From the NCBI GenBank assembly GCA_015256455.1, contig JABZMB010000011.1:1-33852 (forward strand): a DNA stretch of 33,852 nt. The letters are read 5' to 3'. Positions 15,127-24,471 of the stretch are shown here, piece after piece. The stretch's first letter is position 1. Each line of letters starts with the position of its first letter. This DNA is from Solobacterium sp. GTDB taxonomy: Bacteria; Bacillota_I; Bacilli_A; Erysipelotrichales; Erysipelotrichaceae. The notes beneath the pieces were generated by a model. It worked only from the letters and a program-made list of their open reading frames with translations, was not told the DNA's origin and ran no database searches. A program made the translations under genes and the position numbers.

Positions 15127-16330
15127 ATAAGATTTGGAATATGAAATACTTTAGATAACTTGTTTCATTCATGGTCCAAAGGATAGGGTGATCAGGATTT
15201 TGTTGGGTAACTGAAATCTGACGTAATGTAACACCACATTCCTTAGCACTTTCTAATAACATCTGTTCAAAGAGTTTTGTTTCCATGAATCTTGAACAGG
15301 AACAAGTAATTAAATAACCACCATTACGTAATACATTCATTGCTTTCATATTGATATTTTTATATCCATAATAGGCACTATTAACAGTCTTACGAGATTT
15401 TGTAAATGCTGGTGGGTCTAGGACGATAATATCAAATTCATTATCTTTGAGCTGTTCAAGATAATCGAATACATCCGCTTGTACAAACTGAATTTTATCT
15501 TCAAGATGATTAAGTTTTGCATTTTGATAGCCTTGTTGTAAGGCTGTATTTGAAATATCGACAGCAGTAACTGCTTTTGCATTGCCATAGGCTGCGTTTA
15601 ATGCAAAGCCACCAGTGTGACTAAAACAGTCTAATACACGTTTATTGCGGGCAATGTTACGTAATAATACACGATTTGATTTTTGGTCTAAGAAGTAACC
15701 TGTCTTTTGACCATTTTCAATATCCACCTGTAATTGAATGCCATTTTCATTGATGATTGTCTGTGGGGATATGTTATTTGGGTTATAGTAGAATCCCTTG
15801 TAAGATGTTAATCCTTCTTTTTCTCTAACTTTGATATCATTACGTTCATAGATTGCTTGAATGATATGACCATTTTCTTTAAATACTTCTAATAAGATGT
15901 CATAAATCATTTGTTTATGTTGTTCCATTCCAGTATTAGAAATCTGTGTAACCAAGATATCGTTATAACAATCTACAACAAGACCAGGTAGAAGATCAGC
16001 TTCTCCAAATACATAGCGACAATTAGATAAGTTATTTGGTTCTACTGTCTTGCGATAGTCATACGCAAATCGAATGCGTCTTTCAAAGAAAAATTTATCG
16101 ATAAGCTCAGATTCATTTTTGCTCAAGATACGACATGTGATATGACTAATTAAAGAGTAGAAACCTGTACCATAGTATTTTCCATCATTAGAGATGATAT
16201 TAACAATACCACCATCTGGAATATTTTCATCTGCTTGTTCTAAGTTATTGCGATACATCCACATTTGACCTTTTTGAAGCCAAGTTTCTCCCTCGCTAGA
16301 AATCGTTATAGTAGGATAGTTATTTTTCAT
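15125..16330 (-). CDS. RlmI-like 23S rRNA cytosine-C5 methyltransferase
   Basis: A class I S-adenosylmethionine methyltransferase of the RlmI/RlmK group, which methylates a cytosine in 23S rRNA. The N-terminal PUA domain covers about residues 1-75 (LQKGQMWMYRNN), an RFM-type domain lies in the middle, and a Rossmann methyltransferase domain follows. Motif I is LDCFSHTGGFALNA (233-246), motif IV LDPPAF (304-309), and Cys residues are in TCSCSR (342-347). The length of 401 residues fits. GAGGTG lies about 7 nt before the ATG. It is single on the minus strand, divergent from radC. The family is sure; the exact target base is not. Confidence 0.9.
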   Translation of the reverse strand: MKNNYPTITISSEGETWLQKGQMWMYRNNLEQADENIPDGGIVNIISNDGKYYGTGFYSLISHITCRILSKNESELIDKFFFERRIRFAYDYRKTVEPNNLSNCRYVFGEADLLPGLVVDCYNDILVTQISNTGMEQHKQMIYDILLEVFKENGHIIQAIYERNDIKVREKEGLTSYKGFYYNPNNISPQTIINENGIQLQVDIENGQKTGYFLDQKSNRVLLRNIARNKRVLDCFSHTGGFALNAAYGNAKAVTAVDISNTALQQGYQNAKLNHLEDKIQFVQADVFDYLEQLKDNEFDIIVLDPPAFTKSRKTVNSAYYGYKNINMKAMNVLRNGGYLITCSCSRFMETKLFEQMLLESAKECGVTLRQISVTQQNPDHPILWTMNETSYLKYFIFQIL

Positions 16331-16432
16331 AGGTACACCTCGGCATAATGATAAACGATATTACGCCAATTTACTAATCTTTCCATGGATTTTTTGGAAT
16401 GAATTGTAATAAAGAGTAGGAGGTTTTAAGAA

Positions 16433-17152
16433 ATGATTATTCGTGAAATGCCAAGTACAGAACGACCACGTGATAAGGGTCTTAGATATGGGGTTAGATC
16501 TCTTAGTTCAAGAGAGTTACTCGCTTTAATATTACGTACAGGTTCACAAGGAGAATCCGTATTAATGATGGCTGATAATTTATTGCAAATGTCAAAAGGG
16601 ATTAAAGGTCTTGTACGGATGTCAAATGAAGAATTATGCAAAATCAAAGGAATTAGTAAGGTGAAAGCTCTACAATTACAAGCCATCTTTGAAATTAGTC
16701 GAAGAGCCTCCTTGGAAGCTGCTTATGAAGAGGAAATCATCGATAATCCAGAGCGTATTATTGAATGGTTGCGAAATGAAATTGGAACAGGTAGCCAAGA
16801 GAAGTTTCTTGTTGTTTATCTCAATACTGCCCATCGTATTATTTCCGCAAAGACATTGTTTGTAGGAACCATCAACGCAAGTGCAGTATATCCTCGTGAA
16901 ATATTTAAAGAAGCGTTATTGATTGGTAGTACAGATATTATGCTGGCACACAATCATCCTAGCGGTGTATTAACACCGAGTACACAGGATCTGGTAGTGA
17001 CAGGAAAGCTAATGGAATGTGGCAAACTCATGGGTGTAAGAGTGTTAGATCATCTGATTGTTTCCCAGACAAGTTTTCTTAGTTTTGCTAGAGAGGAACT
17101 CTTTGAAACTTGTATGGAAGCTTACCAATGTGCACATGGAATCACAACCTAA
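16433..17152 (+). CDS. radC: RadC/YsxA family JAMM-domain protein
   Basis: A conserved DNA-associated protein of uncertain function, once thought to act in repair. The N-terminal helix-hairpin-helix region (KGISKVKALQLQA, about residues 68-80) suggests DNA contact. The C-terminal MPN/JAMM domain has the metal motif H173-N-H175-PSG followed by STQD, which fits a zinc metalloenzyme. The length of 239 residues is normal for YsxA-like RadC. A good AGGAGG site is 9 nt before the ATG. No terminator separates it from the polA promoter region. Confidence 0.95.
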   Translation: MIIREMPSTERPRDKGLRYGVRSLSSRELLALILRTGSQGESVLMMADNLLQMSKGIKGLVRMSNEELCKIKGISKVKALQLQAIFEISRRASLEAAYEEEIIDNPERIIEWLRNEIGTGSQEKFLVVYLNTAHRIISAKTLFVGTINASAVYPREIFKEALLIGSTDIMLAHNHPSGVLTPSTQDLVVTGKLMECGKLMGVRVLDHLIVSQTSFLSFAREELFETCMEAYQCAHGITT

Positions 17153-17200
17153 TACATGGTAAAATAATAAGGATACTTTGAAGGGTAAATCAGAGTCATA

Positions 17201-17231
17201 TTGCGGTAAGAAAACCAAAATAGACTATAAT
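17201..17231 (+). promoter_or_regulatory. Promoter of the polA operon
   Basis: TTGCGG (17201-17206) and a consensus TATAAT (17226-17231) are 19 bp apart, slightly long. The leader would be about 65 nt and contains an ACCTG/CAGGT pairing whose right arm merges with the GGTGGGAG ribosome site. Confidence 0.5.
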
Positions 17232-17302
17232 AAAAGAAAGTCTTTTGCAACGATTGTTATGAAAAACATAAACCTGATTTTACACAGGTGGGAGAATATA
17301 AA

Positions 17303-19918
17303 ATGAAGAAATTATTACTGACAGATGGTAACTCAATGTTATTTAGAGCGTATTACGCTACAGCGTATGGAAGACCAATGACAACTTCAGATGGTACACC
17401 GACAAACGCTGTCTTTGGTTTTGCATCTATGATGCAAAAAGCGATTGATATCATACAACCAGATGCAGTATTAGTTGCCTTTGATGCAGGAAAACATACT
17501 TTCCGTCATGAACTCTATGCAGACTACAAAGGTGGTCGTAAACCAGCACCGGATGACTTGGTGCCACAGTTTAAACTCGTTAGAGATTTCTTGGATGCCT
17601 TTGCGATTACGTGGGTGGAGATGCAAGATATTGAAGCGGATGACTTAATTGGAACAATCTCTAAAAAGGCAACAGACTATCAAACCTATGTGCTAACAAG
17701 TGATCACGATATGTTACAACTAGTGGATGATACAACTTCAGTATTACTAATGAAAAAGGGTATTACCGACATGGATGTCATGACACCTGAAAGTCTTAAG
17801 GAACAAATGGGGATTGAGCCACTTCAGATTATTGATATGAAGGGCTTAATGGGTGATAAGTCAGATAATATCCCAGGTATTCCTGGTATTGGTGAAAAGA
17901 CAGCACTCAAGCTATTAGAAGAATATGGCACTGTTGAAAACGTCCTAGCAAATGAAGATAAACTCAAGGGTGCTTTACAGAAGAAAGTAATGGAAGGGCA
18001 TGAGTCCGCATTACTTTCTAAAAAACTTGCGACAATTCGTCGTGATGTCGATGTAGAGATGAATGAGAAAGAGTTATCTTTTACACCTAACTACCCACAA
18101 CTTGTAAAGTTCTTACAGATGCTAGAGATGAATACACTTGCAAAACGCTTTTCGGATAAGATTGTTGCAGAAAAGAGCACACAAGAAGAAACAGTCGTAA
18201 CTTCAAGTGAAGATAAGCGTGTTACAAAGGTACCTACAGAAATGTTAAAGGATTCTTGTGCTGTGTTTGTAGATGATGACCATGGAGCATACATGCATGC
18301 GACTATCAATGGCTTTGCACTATATAATGGTAAGCAAGCCATATACATTTCTTTAGCAGATGCAAAGAGGGATGAAGACTTGCTTGCATATCTTTCAAGT
18401 GATATACCACATAAGTATGGATTTGATGTAAAACGCAATTTACATCTCGCACAAAATGAAGGTTTAACACTGAATTTCCATGATGATATGATGCTTGCGG
18501 CTGCTTTAGTAGACTCATCTCTAACAACAACCACAAAGATTATTGAGCGTTATGGTTTTGATAATACAGTAAGTTATGAAGATGTATATGGTAAACCTAC
18601 AAAGCCAAATCTAATGATTGATGAAGAAAAACAGTGCATGTATGCATGTGCGTTTGCGAAAAATATCTTTAGTTTGTATGCAGAGATTACACCAAAGCTA
18701 CAAGAATATAAAATAGAAAAACTCTACTATGAAATGGAGATGCCACTAACACACGTTCTCTACCACATGGAAAGAGAAGGGATTCGTTGCGATATCGATA
18801 TTCTTGATCGCATTGCGACAGAAACGATGGCGAAGATTAGCGAAGCACAAAAAGAAATTTATGCGATTGCTGGTAAAGAATTCAATATCAACTCTCCAAA
18901 GCAACTTGCAGAAGTGTTATTCGATGATTTAGGACTTCCTACAGGTAAAAAGAGAAGTACTGCAGCTGGTGAATTAGAAAAGCTACAAGGCAAATCACTA
19001 ATCATCGATTATATTTTGGATTATCGTAAGCTATCTAAAATCTATAGTACTTACGCTGAAGGTTTGAAGAAGTATATTCAAAAGGATGGAAAGATTCATA
19101 CAATCTATAACCAATCCGCAACACAAACAGGAAGACTATCTTCAAGTGAACCAAACTTACAGAATATCAGTGTTCGCGATGAACAGGGCAAAGAGATTCG
19201 CAAGGCTTTCTTACCAGAAGATGGTTGTGTATTAATCTCTAGCGACTATCATCAGATTGAGTTACGTATGCTAGCGCATATGGCAAATGAAACGAGTCTG
19301 ATTGAGGCGTTTAAAGAAGGAATCGATATCCATACAAAGACAGCGATGGATGTCTTCCATAAGCCACAGGATGAAATTACACCTCAAGATAGACGTAGTG
19401 CTAAGACAGTTAATTTCGGTATCGTGTATGGTATCAGTGACTTTGGTTTAAGTGAGCAGCTTGGTGTAAGTCGTTATGAGGCGCATGATTTTATTGAACG
19501 CTATTATGCGGCGTATCCAAAGATTCGCACTTATATGGATAAAATTGTCAAAGACTGTGAAGAGAAGGGCTACGTAGAAACACTATGTGGTAGACGTAGA
19601 GAAATTCCTGAGATTCACGATAAGAATCACGCAACACGCGAATTCGGTAAACGTGCGGCGATGAACGCACCAATTCAGGGCTCTGCTGCAGATCTTATTA
19701 AACTTGCAATGATTCATATCAATCAGATGATGAAGGAAGCGAAAGTAAAGAGTAAGATGATTCTACAGGTACACGATGAACTCATCTTTAATGTACCTAA
19801 GGAAGAAGTTGAAGTAATGACCAAGCTTATCAATGATGGCATGGTCAATGCGATGCATCTTCAGGTTCCTTTGACAGCTGAATGTTCTATCGGTAGCGAT
19901 TGGTACGAGGCAAAGTAA
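17303..19918 (+). CDS. polA: DNA polymerase I with degenerate proofreading domain
   Basis: Repair and Okazaki-fragment polymerase, 871 residues. The 5'-3' nuclease domain covers about 1-280 (LLTDGNSMLFRAYYA, AFDAGKHTFRHE, EADDLIG, helix-hairpin-helix GIPGIGEKTA). The middle 3'-5' exonuclease-like domain (about 300-465) lacks the metal-binding DxE (VDDDHGA is there instead) and has lost the last Asp (YACAFAK), so proofreading is probably absent, as in Bacillus-type PolA. The polymerase domain from about 470 has motif A D648-YHQIELR, the O-helix RRSAKTVNFGIVYG and motif C HDE (D825, E826). I chose ATG 17303 after GGTGGGAG over the GTG at 17288, which lies in that site. mutM starts one base after the stop. 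Confidence 0.97.
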   Translation: MKKLLLTDGNSMLFRAYYATAYGRPMTTSDGTPTNAVFGFASMMQKAIDIIQPDAVLVAFDAGKHTFRHELYADYKGGRKPAPDDLVPQFKLVRDFLDAFAITWVEMQDIEADDLIGTISKKATDYQTYVLTSDHDMLQLVDDTTSVLLMKKGITDMDVMTPESLKEQMGIEPLQIIDMKGLMGDKSDNIPGIPGIGEKTALKLLEEYGTVENVLANEDKLKGALQKKVMEGHESALLSKKLATIRRDVDVEMNEKELSFTPNYPQLVKFLQMLEMNTLAKRFSDKIVAEKSTQEETVVTSSEDKRVTKVPTEMLKDSCAVFVDDDHGAYMHATINGFALYNGKQAIYISLADAKRDEDLLAYLSSDIPHKYGFDVKRNLHLAQNEGLTLNFHDDMMLAAALVDSSLTTTTKIIERYGFDNTVSYEDVYGKPTKPNLMIDEEKQCMYACAFAKNIFSLYAEITPKLQEYKIEKLYYEMEMPLTHVLYHMEREGIRCDIDILDRIATETMAKISEAQKEIYAIAGKEFNINSPKQLAEVLFDDLGLPTGKKRSTAAGELEKLQGKSLIIDYILDYRKLSKIYSTYAEGLKKYIQKDGKIHTIYNQSATQTGRLSSSEPNLQNISVRDEQGKEIRKAFLPEDGCVLISSDYHQIELRMLAHMANETSLIEAFKEGIDIHTKTAMDVFHKPQDEITPQDRRSAKTVNFGIVYGISDFGLSEQLGVSRYEAHDFIERYYAAYPKIRTYMDKIVKDCEEKGYVETLCGRRREIPEIHDKNHATREFGKRAAMNAPIQGSAADLIKLAMIHINQMMKEAKVKSKMILQVHDELIFNVPKEEVEVMTKLINDGMVNAMHLQVPLTAECSIGSDWYEAK

Positions 19919-19919
19919 T

Positions 19920-20726
19920 ATGCCAGAACTACCAGAAGTTGAAACTGTCCTACGTACACTAGAACATCAGATTCAAGGAAGAAGAATCTTGGATGTGGAT
20001 GTACGCTATCCAAAGATGATTGAGAATGATGTAGAACAGTTTAAAGCAAAACTTAAGAATCAAACATTTAATACGTTCATGCGTCGTGGCAAATATTTAC
20101 TATTTGGCTTAGATGATTGTATCCTCATGAGCCATTTACGCATGGAAGGAAGATATTATATTCAAGATCCAACGGAACCTACCAACCGTCATATGCACGT
20201 GATATTTCGTTTAGATAACGGTAAAGAGTTACGCTATATGGATACACGTAAATTTGGACGCATGGAAATCTTACCGTTGGATACAGATTTTAGCCATTAT
20301 CATGGCTTAGGACCTGAACCTTTTGATGAAGCATTCAATGCGTCCTACATTCATGCATATCGTAAGGGAAAACGTACACCACTGAAAAGCCTACTATTAG
20401 ACCAGAGTTTTGTGGCAGGAGTAGGAAATATCTACGCAGATGAAATTCTTGCGGCCTGCAATCTAAGACCGGGTAGGTCTTGTGCACGTATTACTCGTAA
20501 GGATGAAGAAAATCTTGTGATGCATACAAGGCGTATCTTGAAAGCTGCGATTGCGGCCGGTGGAACAACGATTAGAACGTATACATCTAGCTTAGGAGTT
20601 ACTGGTAGATTTCAAACAGAGTGTACCGTGCATATGCAGAAAATCTGTCCTCGTTGTAAAGGACAGATTCACGTAAAATATATAGGTGGACGGTCAAGTT
20701 ACTATTGTCCACATTGTCAGAAATAG
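19920..20726 (+). CDS. mutM: Formamidopyrimidine-DNA glycosylase
   Basis: Removes 8-oxoguanine and Fapy lesions and nicks the strand by beta,delta-elimination. The start MPELPEVETV gives catalytic Pro2 and Glu3 after Met removal; K58 in RRGKYLLF is conserved. The helix-two-turn-helix is marked by VAGVGNIYADEIL, and the C-terminal zinc finger has CPRC and CPHC pairs. The length of 268 residues is usual. It follows polA by one base, so both are likely translated together, a common repair pairing in Bacillota. Confidence 0.98.
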   Translation: MPELPEVETVLRTLEHQIQGRRILDVDVRYPKMIENDVEQFKAKLKNQTFNTFMRRGKYLLFGLDDCILMSHLRMEGRYYIQDPTEPTNRHMHVIFRLDNGKELRYMDTRKFGRMEILPLDTDFSHYHGLGPEPFDEAFNASYIHAYRKGKRTPLKSLLLDQSFVAGVGNIYADEILAACNLRPGRSCARITRKDEENLVMHTRRILKAAIAAGGTTIRTYTSSLGVTGRFQTECTVHMQKICPRCKGQIHVKYIGGRSSYYCPHCQK

Positions 20727-20733
20727 GAGTTTT

Positions 20734-21345
20734 ATGAAGATTGCGATTACAGGAACGATTGCGGCAGGAAAAACAACTGTTGCGATTCTATTCAGAAGAA
20801 GAGGAATACCGGTATTCAATGCCGACCAATACGCAAAGCGTTCCTTGTATCAAGGTTCTGTTTGTTATGAAAAAATTTTAAAAGTATTTGGGGATGATGT
20901 AACTAGCACAAGTGGTGATATCGACCCTAAGAAACTTGCTGGAATTATCTTTCAGGACAATCATAAACGTGAACAACTAAACGCAATTGTTCATCCCTTT
21001 GTATTAGAAGGGATGCAGAAATTCTTTACAACAAACTTACAACAACCAATTATCTGTGCAGAGGTTCCTCTGCTGTTTGAAATCGGTTGGGACCAATACT
21101 TTGATCGTACAGTGGTTGTAACTTGTAGTGAAGAAATCGCCATACAAAGAATGATGGAAGAAAGAAACTATACACTTGAAGAAGCGAAGGCAAGACTTTC
21201 AATGCAGGTGCCTGCAGAAAAACAGATTGCTTTGGCAGATAAAGTGATTTATAACGAAGGTGATTTAAAGGAATTAGATTCACAAATCAACCGATGGTTA
21301 GGAGAACTTAGAAAGGACATCAGAAATGGAAAGAATGCCAACTAG
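20734..21345 (+). CDS. coaE: Dephospho-CoA kinase
   Basis: Last step of coenzyme A synthesis, phosphorylating the 3'-hydroxyl of dephospho-CoA. The P-loop ITGTIAAGKTT sits at residues 5-15, FNADQYAK is the substrate region, and EVPLLFE is the conserved lid-side motif. The length of 203 residues is normal. The ATG at 20734 follows AGGAG, which overlaps the mutM stop; an upstream frame from 20686 would lie within mutM and adds no family sequence. The end overlaps dnaB by 20 bp. coaD, the preceding pathway step, is also in this window at 30432. Confidence 0.96.
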   Translation: MKIAITGTIAAGKTTVAILFRRRGIPVFNADQYAKRSLYQGSVCYEKILKVFGDDVTSTSGDIDPKKLAGIIFQDNHKREQLNAIVHPFVLEGMQKFFTTNLQQPIICAEVPLLFEIGWDQYFDRTVVVTCSEEIAIQRMMEERNYTLEEAKARLSMQVPAEKQIALADKVIYNEGDLKELDSQINRWLGELRKDIRNGKNAN

Positions 21346-22519
21346 TACATATCGCATCGATTTTAGTAACGGTATCTCTGAAGAAACTTTACTTTCACTT
21401 ATGATGTTATACCAACCACTCATCGGAAAAGATGCGACAATTTTATACTTAACTCTTATTGCGGAAGGCAAAACCCAAAAGGGTTTTGAGAAACATCAAC
21501 GTTTACTAGTGCTAGCCGATTTGGATATTAACGCACTAGATAAGGCATGTACTAAATTAGAAGAGTATATGTTAATGCGAACATATGTAAAGACGACAGA
21601 GTTATGTGATCAATATATCTATGTTTTAAATAGTCCTATTTATGCAAAGGATTTCTTAAAATCAAATGTATTTATGAATCGTTATGAACGTATTGTAGGA
21701 AAAGATGAGACAACGACTACAATGACGCACCTAAACGCAAATAACATTTCCTTACGTGGCTATAAAGAAGTCACAAAGGCAGTCAAGTTCTTACCAGAAG
21801 ACCTCTTAGATCGTCATATTGAGTTTGATGCATTACAGCCACGTTATCAATTCGCAATGGATGATCAAACAATTAACTTTGATTATGAAAAGTTTATTGC
21901 GACGACAAGTACACTGGTCTTCCCAGCCGAACTTCGTACGCAGGAAAATTTAAGTTTAATTGGTAAACTAGCGACAATCTATGGTTTATCTGTAGATAAG
22001 ATGCGTGTTTTAGTTAACCGTTGTATTAATCTACAAACAATGACATTTGATAGTACAAAACTAAAGATCTACGCATCACGTGCAGAATCTGATGTTAACC
22101 CAGGAAGTGACCCATATTCATTGCCACCTGTATCTTTCTTACAGGCAAAGCAAGGTGGTGCTAAGGTTACTCAGTTAGAAAAGAGTATCTTAGAACATCT
22201 AGCGATTGATATGCATTTTAGTAATGAAGTGATTAATGTGATGATTGAACATATCCTAAAGATTTCGCAGAATCGCTTGAATCGTAACTTTGTGGATATG
22301 GTTGCGGCCGAGTGGGCTAGAGATGGTGTAACTATCAAACAACAAGCCCTACAACAACGTAAGAAGACAATACGTCAAACACCACAAGTTAATAGTGGAG
22401 TTAAGATTGGCATGCCTGAGTATATCCGCCAACAAGAAGAGGGTACTCTACCAGAGGGTACAGCTGCCTCGGCAGAACTAATAGAACGATTACAAAAACT
22501 ACAGAAGGGAGATGAGTAA
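21326..22519 (+). CDS. dnaB: Replication initiation and helicase-loading protein DnaB (Bacillota type)
   Basis: The Bacillota DnaB, which with DnaD and DnaI loads the replicative helicase at oriC and restart sites; it is not the helicase. The N-terminal winged-helix region is divergent. The C-terminal DnaD/DnaB-like domain is marked by FVDMVAAEWARDGVTI (about 320-335), matching the family YxxxIxxxW pattern. It has 397 residues, shorter than the ~470 of B. subtilis. ATG 21326 has AAGG close upstream; an ATG at 21335 is possible. The neighbours coaE and dnaI agree with the usual order, though nrdR is missing from between them. Confidence 0.9.
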   Translation: MERMPTSTYRIDFSNGISEETLLSLMMLYQPLIGKDATILYLTLIAEGKTQKGFEKHQRLLVLADLDINALDKACTKLEEYMLMRTYVKTTELCDQYIYVLNSPIYAKDFLKSNVFMNRYERIVGKDETTTTMTHLNANNISLRGYKEVTKAVKFLPEDLLDRHIEFDALQPRYQFAMDDQTINFDYEKFIATTSTLVFPAELRTQENLSLIGKLATIYGLSVDKMRVLVNRCINLQTMTFDSTKLKIYASRAESDVNPGSDPYSLPPVSFLQAKQGGAKVTQLEKSILEHLAIDMHFSNEVINVMIEHILKISQNRLNRNFVDMVAAEWARDGVTIKQQALQQRKKTIRQTPQVNSGVKIGMPEYIRQQEEGTLPEGTAASAELIERLQKLQKGDE

Positions 22520-22522
22520 TTC

Positions 22523-23434
22523 ATGGAAGCACTAAATATCAAAGAGATTCCAATGACAGAACAGCAGAAACAAGAAACCCAAACACTACAAGATGAATTA
22601 CGTAAAGACCCTGTAGTTGTCGAGCTGTTTCAAAGAAACAAACTCGATGAAAGATATTTGGATACATCCCCATGGAAGATTCATGCATGGAGAAAAAGTT
22701 ATGAGCCATGTTTGCATTGTACAGGCTTAAATCAATGTAAGCAGAGGGTGAAGGGATACTATGACGACTTAGAGGACAATGGTATCCTACAAACAGTACA
22801 GACACCATGTAAGTTTCAACAGGAATATATGAATGAGACAGCACATCTAGAGAAGTTTAGTGTAAATGATATGCCATCCAACATGTACGCAGTATCTTTT
22901 GCGAAAATCAACTTACTCAAAGAGACGGAAGAATACTTACTTGTATGGGAAGCGTGTCGTAGTGCGAATATTCATAATCAAGGACTATACCTACATGGCA
23001 CAATGGGAAGTGGCAAGACACATCTTTCTGCCTGTTCCGCAAATGATCATGCGCGTAAAAATGAGACCGTTGCCTTTGTGCATTATCCAACATACTGTAC
23101 AAGAGCTATCGCAACGATGAAGACTTCAGAATATAAAATTGAACTTGGTCGATTGATGCGTGCAAAGTTTCTAGTTTTAGATGATATTGGAGCAGAGAGC
23201 GTGAATGAATGGAATCGTGATCAGCTACTACTGCCTTTACTAGAGAAGCGATATACAGAAGGATTACCAACTTGGTTTACATCCAACTGTGATATTGAGT
23301 CATTAAAAGAACACTTTAGATATGTTGGAAAAGGCAAGGATGATGAGCTAAAAGCTGCTCGTATTGTTGAAAGAATAACGAGTATGGCAAAGATAAAAAC
23401 GCTTACAGGAAAAGATAGGCGAAAAACATTGTAA
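22523..23434 (+). CDS. dnaI: Primosomal helicase loader DnaI
   Basis: AAA+ ATPase that loads the replicative helicase onto single-stranded DNA. The N-terminal zinc-binding part has C63, C66, C72 and C96, the helicase-contact domain of DnaI. The C-terminal ATPase has Walker A GTMGSGKT (159-166) and Walker B VLDDIGAE (D220, D221). The length of 303 residues agrees with DnaI. It begins 3 nt after dnaB behind GGGAG, so the pair is coupled. Confidence 0.95.
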   Translation: MEALNIKEIPMTEQQKQETQTLQDELRKDPVVVELFQRNKLDERYLDTSPWKIHAWRKSYEPCLHCTGLNQCKQRVKGYYDDLEDNGILQTVQTPCKFQQEYMNETAHLEKFSVNDMPSNMYAVSFAKINLLKETEEYLLVWEACRSANIHNQGLYLHGTMGSGKTHLSACSANDHARKNETVAFVHYPTYCTRAIATMKTSEYKIELGRLMRAKFLVLDDIGAESVNEWNRDQLLLPLLEKRYTEGLPTWFTSNCDIESLKEHFRYVGKGKDDELKAARIVERITSMAKIKTLTGKDRRKTL

Positions 23435-23435
23435 A

Positions 23436-23466
23436 ACGCTTTAATAATACGCTTTAATAGTATAAA
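23436..23466 (+). promoter_or_regulatory. pfkA promoter region with an 11-bp direct repeat
   Basis: ACGCTTTAATA occurs at 23436-23446 and 23449-23459, a 13-bp period. A TATAAA -10 follows at 23461-23466. The repeat covers the -35 position, where there is no good hexamer. The leader to pfkA would be about 20 nt and holds CGGAGG at 23479-23484. The repeat could be an activator or repressor site. Confidence 0.45.
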
Positions 23467-23492
23467 ATGATTAAGATTCGGAGGCCTTTTAG

Positions 23493-24455
23493 ATGGTTAG
23501 AAAAATTGGCGTTTTAACATCGGGTGGAGATGCGCCAGGAATGAATTCCGCAATTCGTGCCGTAACCAGAATTGCGCTCAGTAATGGGATTGAAGTTGTT
23601 GGTATTCGTGATGGATATCGCGGTCTTCTAGAAGAGAAGTTTCAAGTACTAGAACGGACAGATGTTTCAGATATTTTAAACCGTGGTGGTACGACACTTG
23701 GATCAGCTCGCTTACCTGAATTTAAAGAAGAAGAAGTTCAAAATCAGTGTGTTGCAAATCTGCGTAAAGCAGGTATCGATGCACTAGTTGTTATTGGTGG
23801 AGATGGCTCATATCGTGGAGCACTTGCACTAACGAATAAGGGGATTAATTGTATTGGTTTACCTGGTACAATTGATAATGATATCTCTGGTACAGATTTC
23901 TCAATCGGTTTTGATACAGCGTTACAAACTTGTGTAGAAAACGTAGATAAACTACGTGATACATCTAGTTCACATCACCGCTGTTCCATTGTTGAAGTAA
24001 TGGGAAATCATTGTGGAGATTTAGCACTCTATACTGCAATTGCATGTGGTGCAGAAATCGTCATCACACCTGAAACAGGCTATGACGAAACAGAGGTTCT
24101 AGAGAAGTTACGTTATCTTGGGGATGCAGTGAAAAAGAATCACGCAATTGTCATTATCTCTGAAAAGATTTGTGACGTAGATGGCTTAGCAAAGAAAGTT
24201 TCATTACATACAAATTTCAGCGGTCGTGCAACGATTTTGGGACACATTCAGCGTGGTGGTTCCCCAACTCCGGTTGACCGTATGCTTTCTAGCAGAATGG
24301 GTGAAAAAGCCATTGATTTATTGATGGAAGGTATTGGTGGACATTGTGTTGGTATTATCGACAACGAAATTTGTTCAATGCCAATTCAAGAAGCACTAGA
24401 GAAACCTCGTAAGAGTAGAAAGAAACTATATCGATTGTTTGATCGTTTAGTATAA
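23493..24455 (+). CDS. pfkA: ATP-dependent 6-phosphofructokinase
   Basis: Phosphorylates fructose 6-phosphate to the 1,6-bisphosphate, the main control step of glycolysis. GVLTSGGDAPGMN (6-18) binds ATP, GTIDNDI (125-131) has catalytic D128, and MGNHCGDLAL and GHIQRGG form the sugar and effector sites. Gly12 and the GDGS motif (GGDGSY) mark the ATP-using type. The length of 320 residues is typical. pyk follows, a frequent glycolytic pair in Bacillota. Confidence 0.98.
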   Translation: MVRKIGVLTSGGDAPGMNSAIRAVTRIALSNGIEVVGIRDGYRGLLEEKFQVLERTDVSDILNRGGTTLGSARLPEFKEEEVQNQCVANLRKAGIDALVVIGGDGSYRGALALTNKGINCIGLPGTIDNDISGTDFSIGFDTALQTCVENVDKLRDTSSSHHRCSIVEVMGNHCGDLALYTAIACGAEIVITPETGYDETEVLEKLRYLGDAVKKNHAIVIISEKICDVDGLAKKVSLHTNFSGRATILGHIQRGGSPTPVDRMLSSRMGEKAIDLLMEGIGGHCVGIIDNEICSMPIQEALEKPRKSRKKLYRLFDRLV

Positions 24456-24471
24456 GAAGGAGATGATTGCT

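Noticed and set aside
18091..18536. Two overlapping minus-strand frames inside polA
   Set aside because: Residue composition is unnatural and the plus strand codes for a continuous DNA polymerase I.
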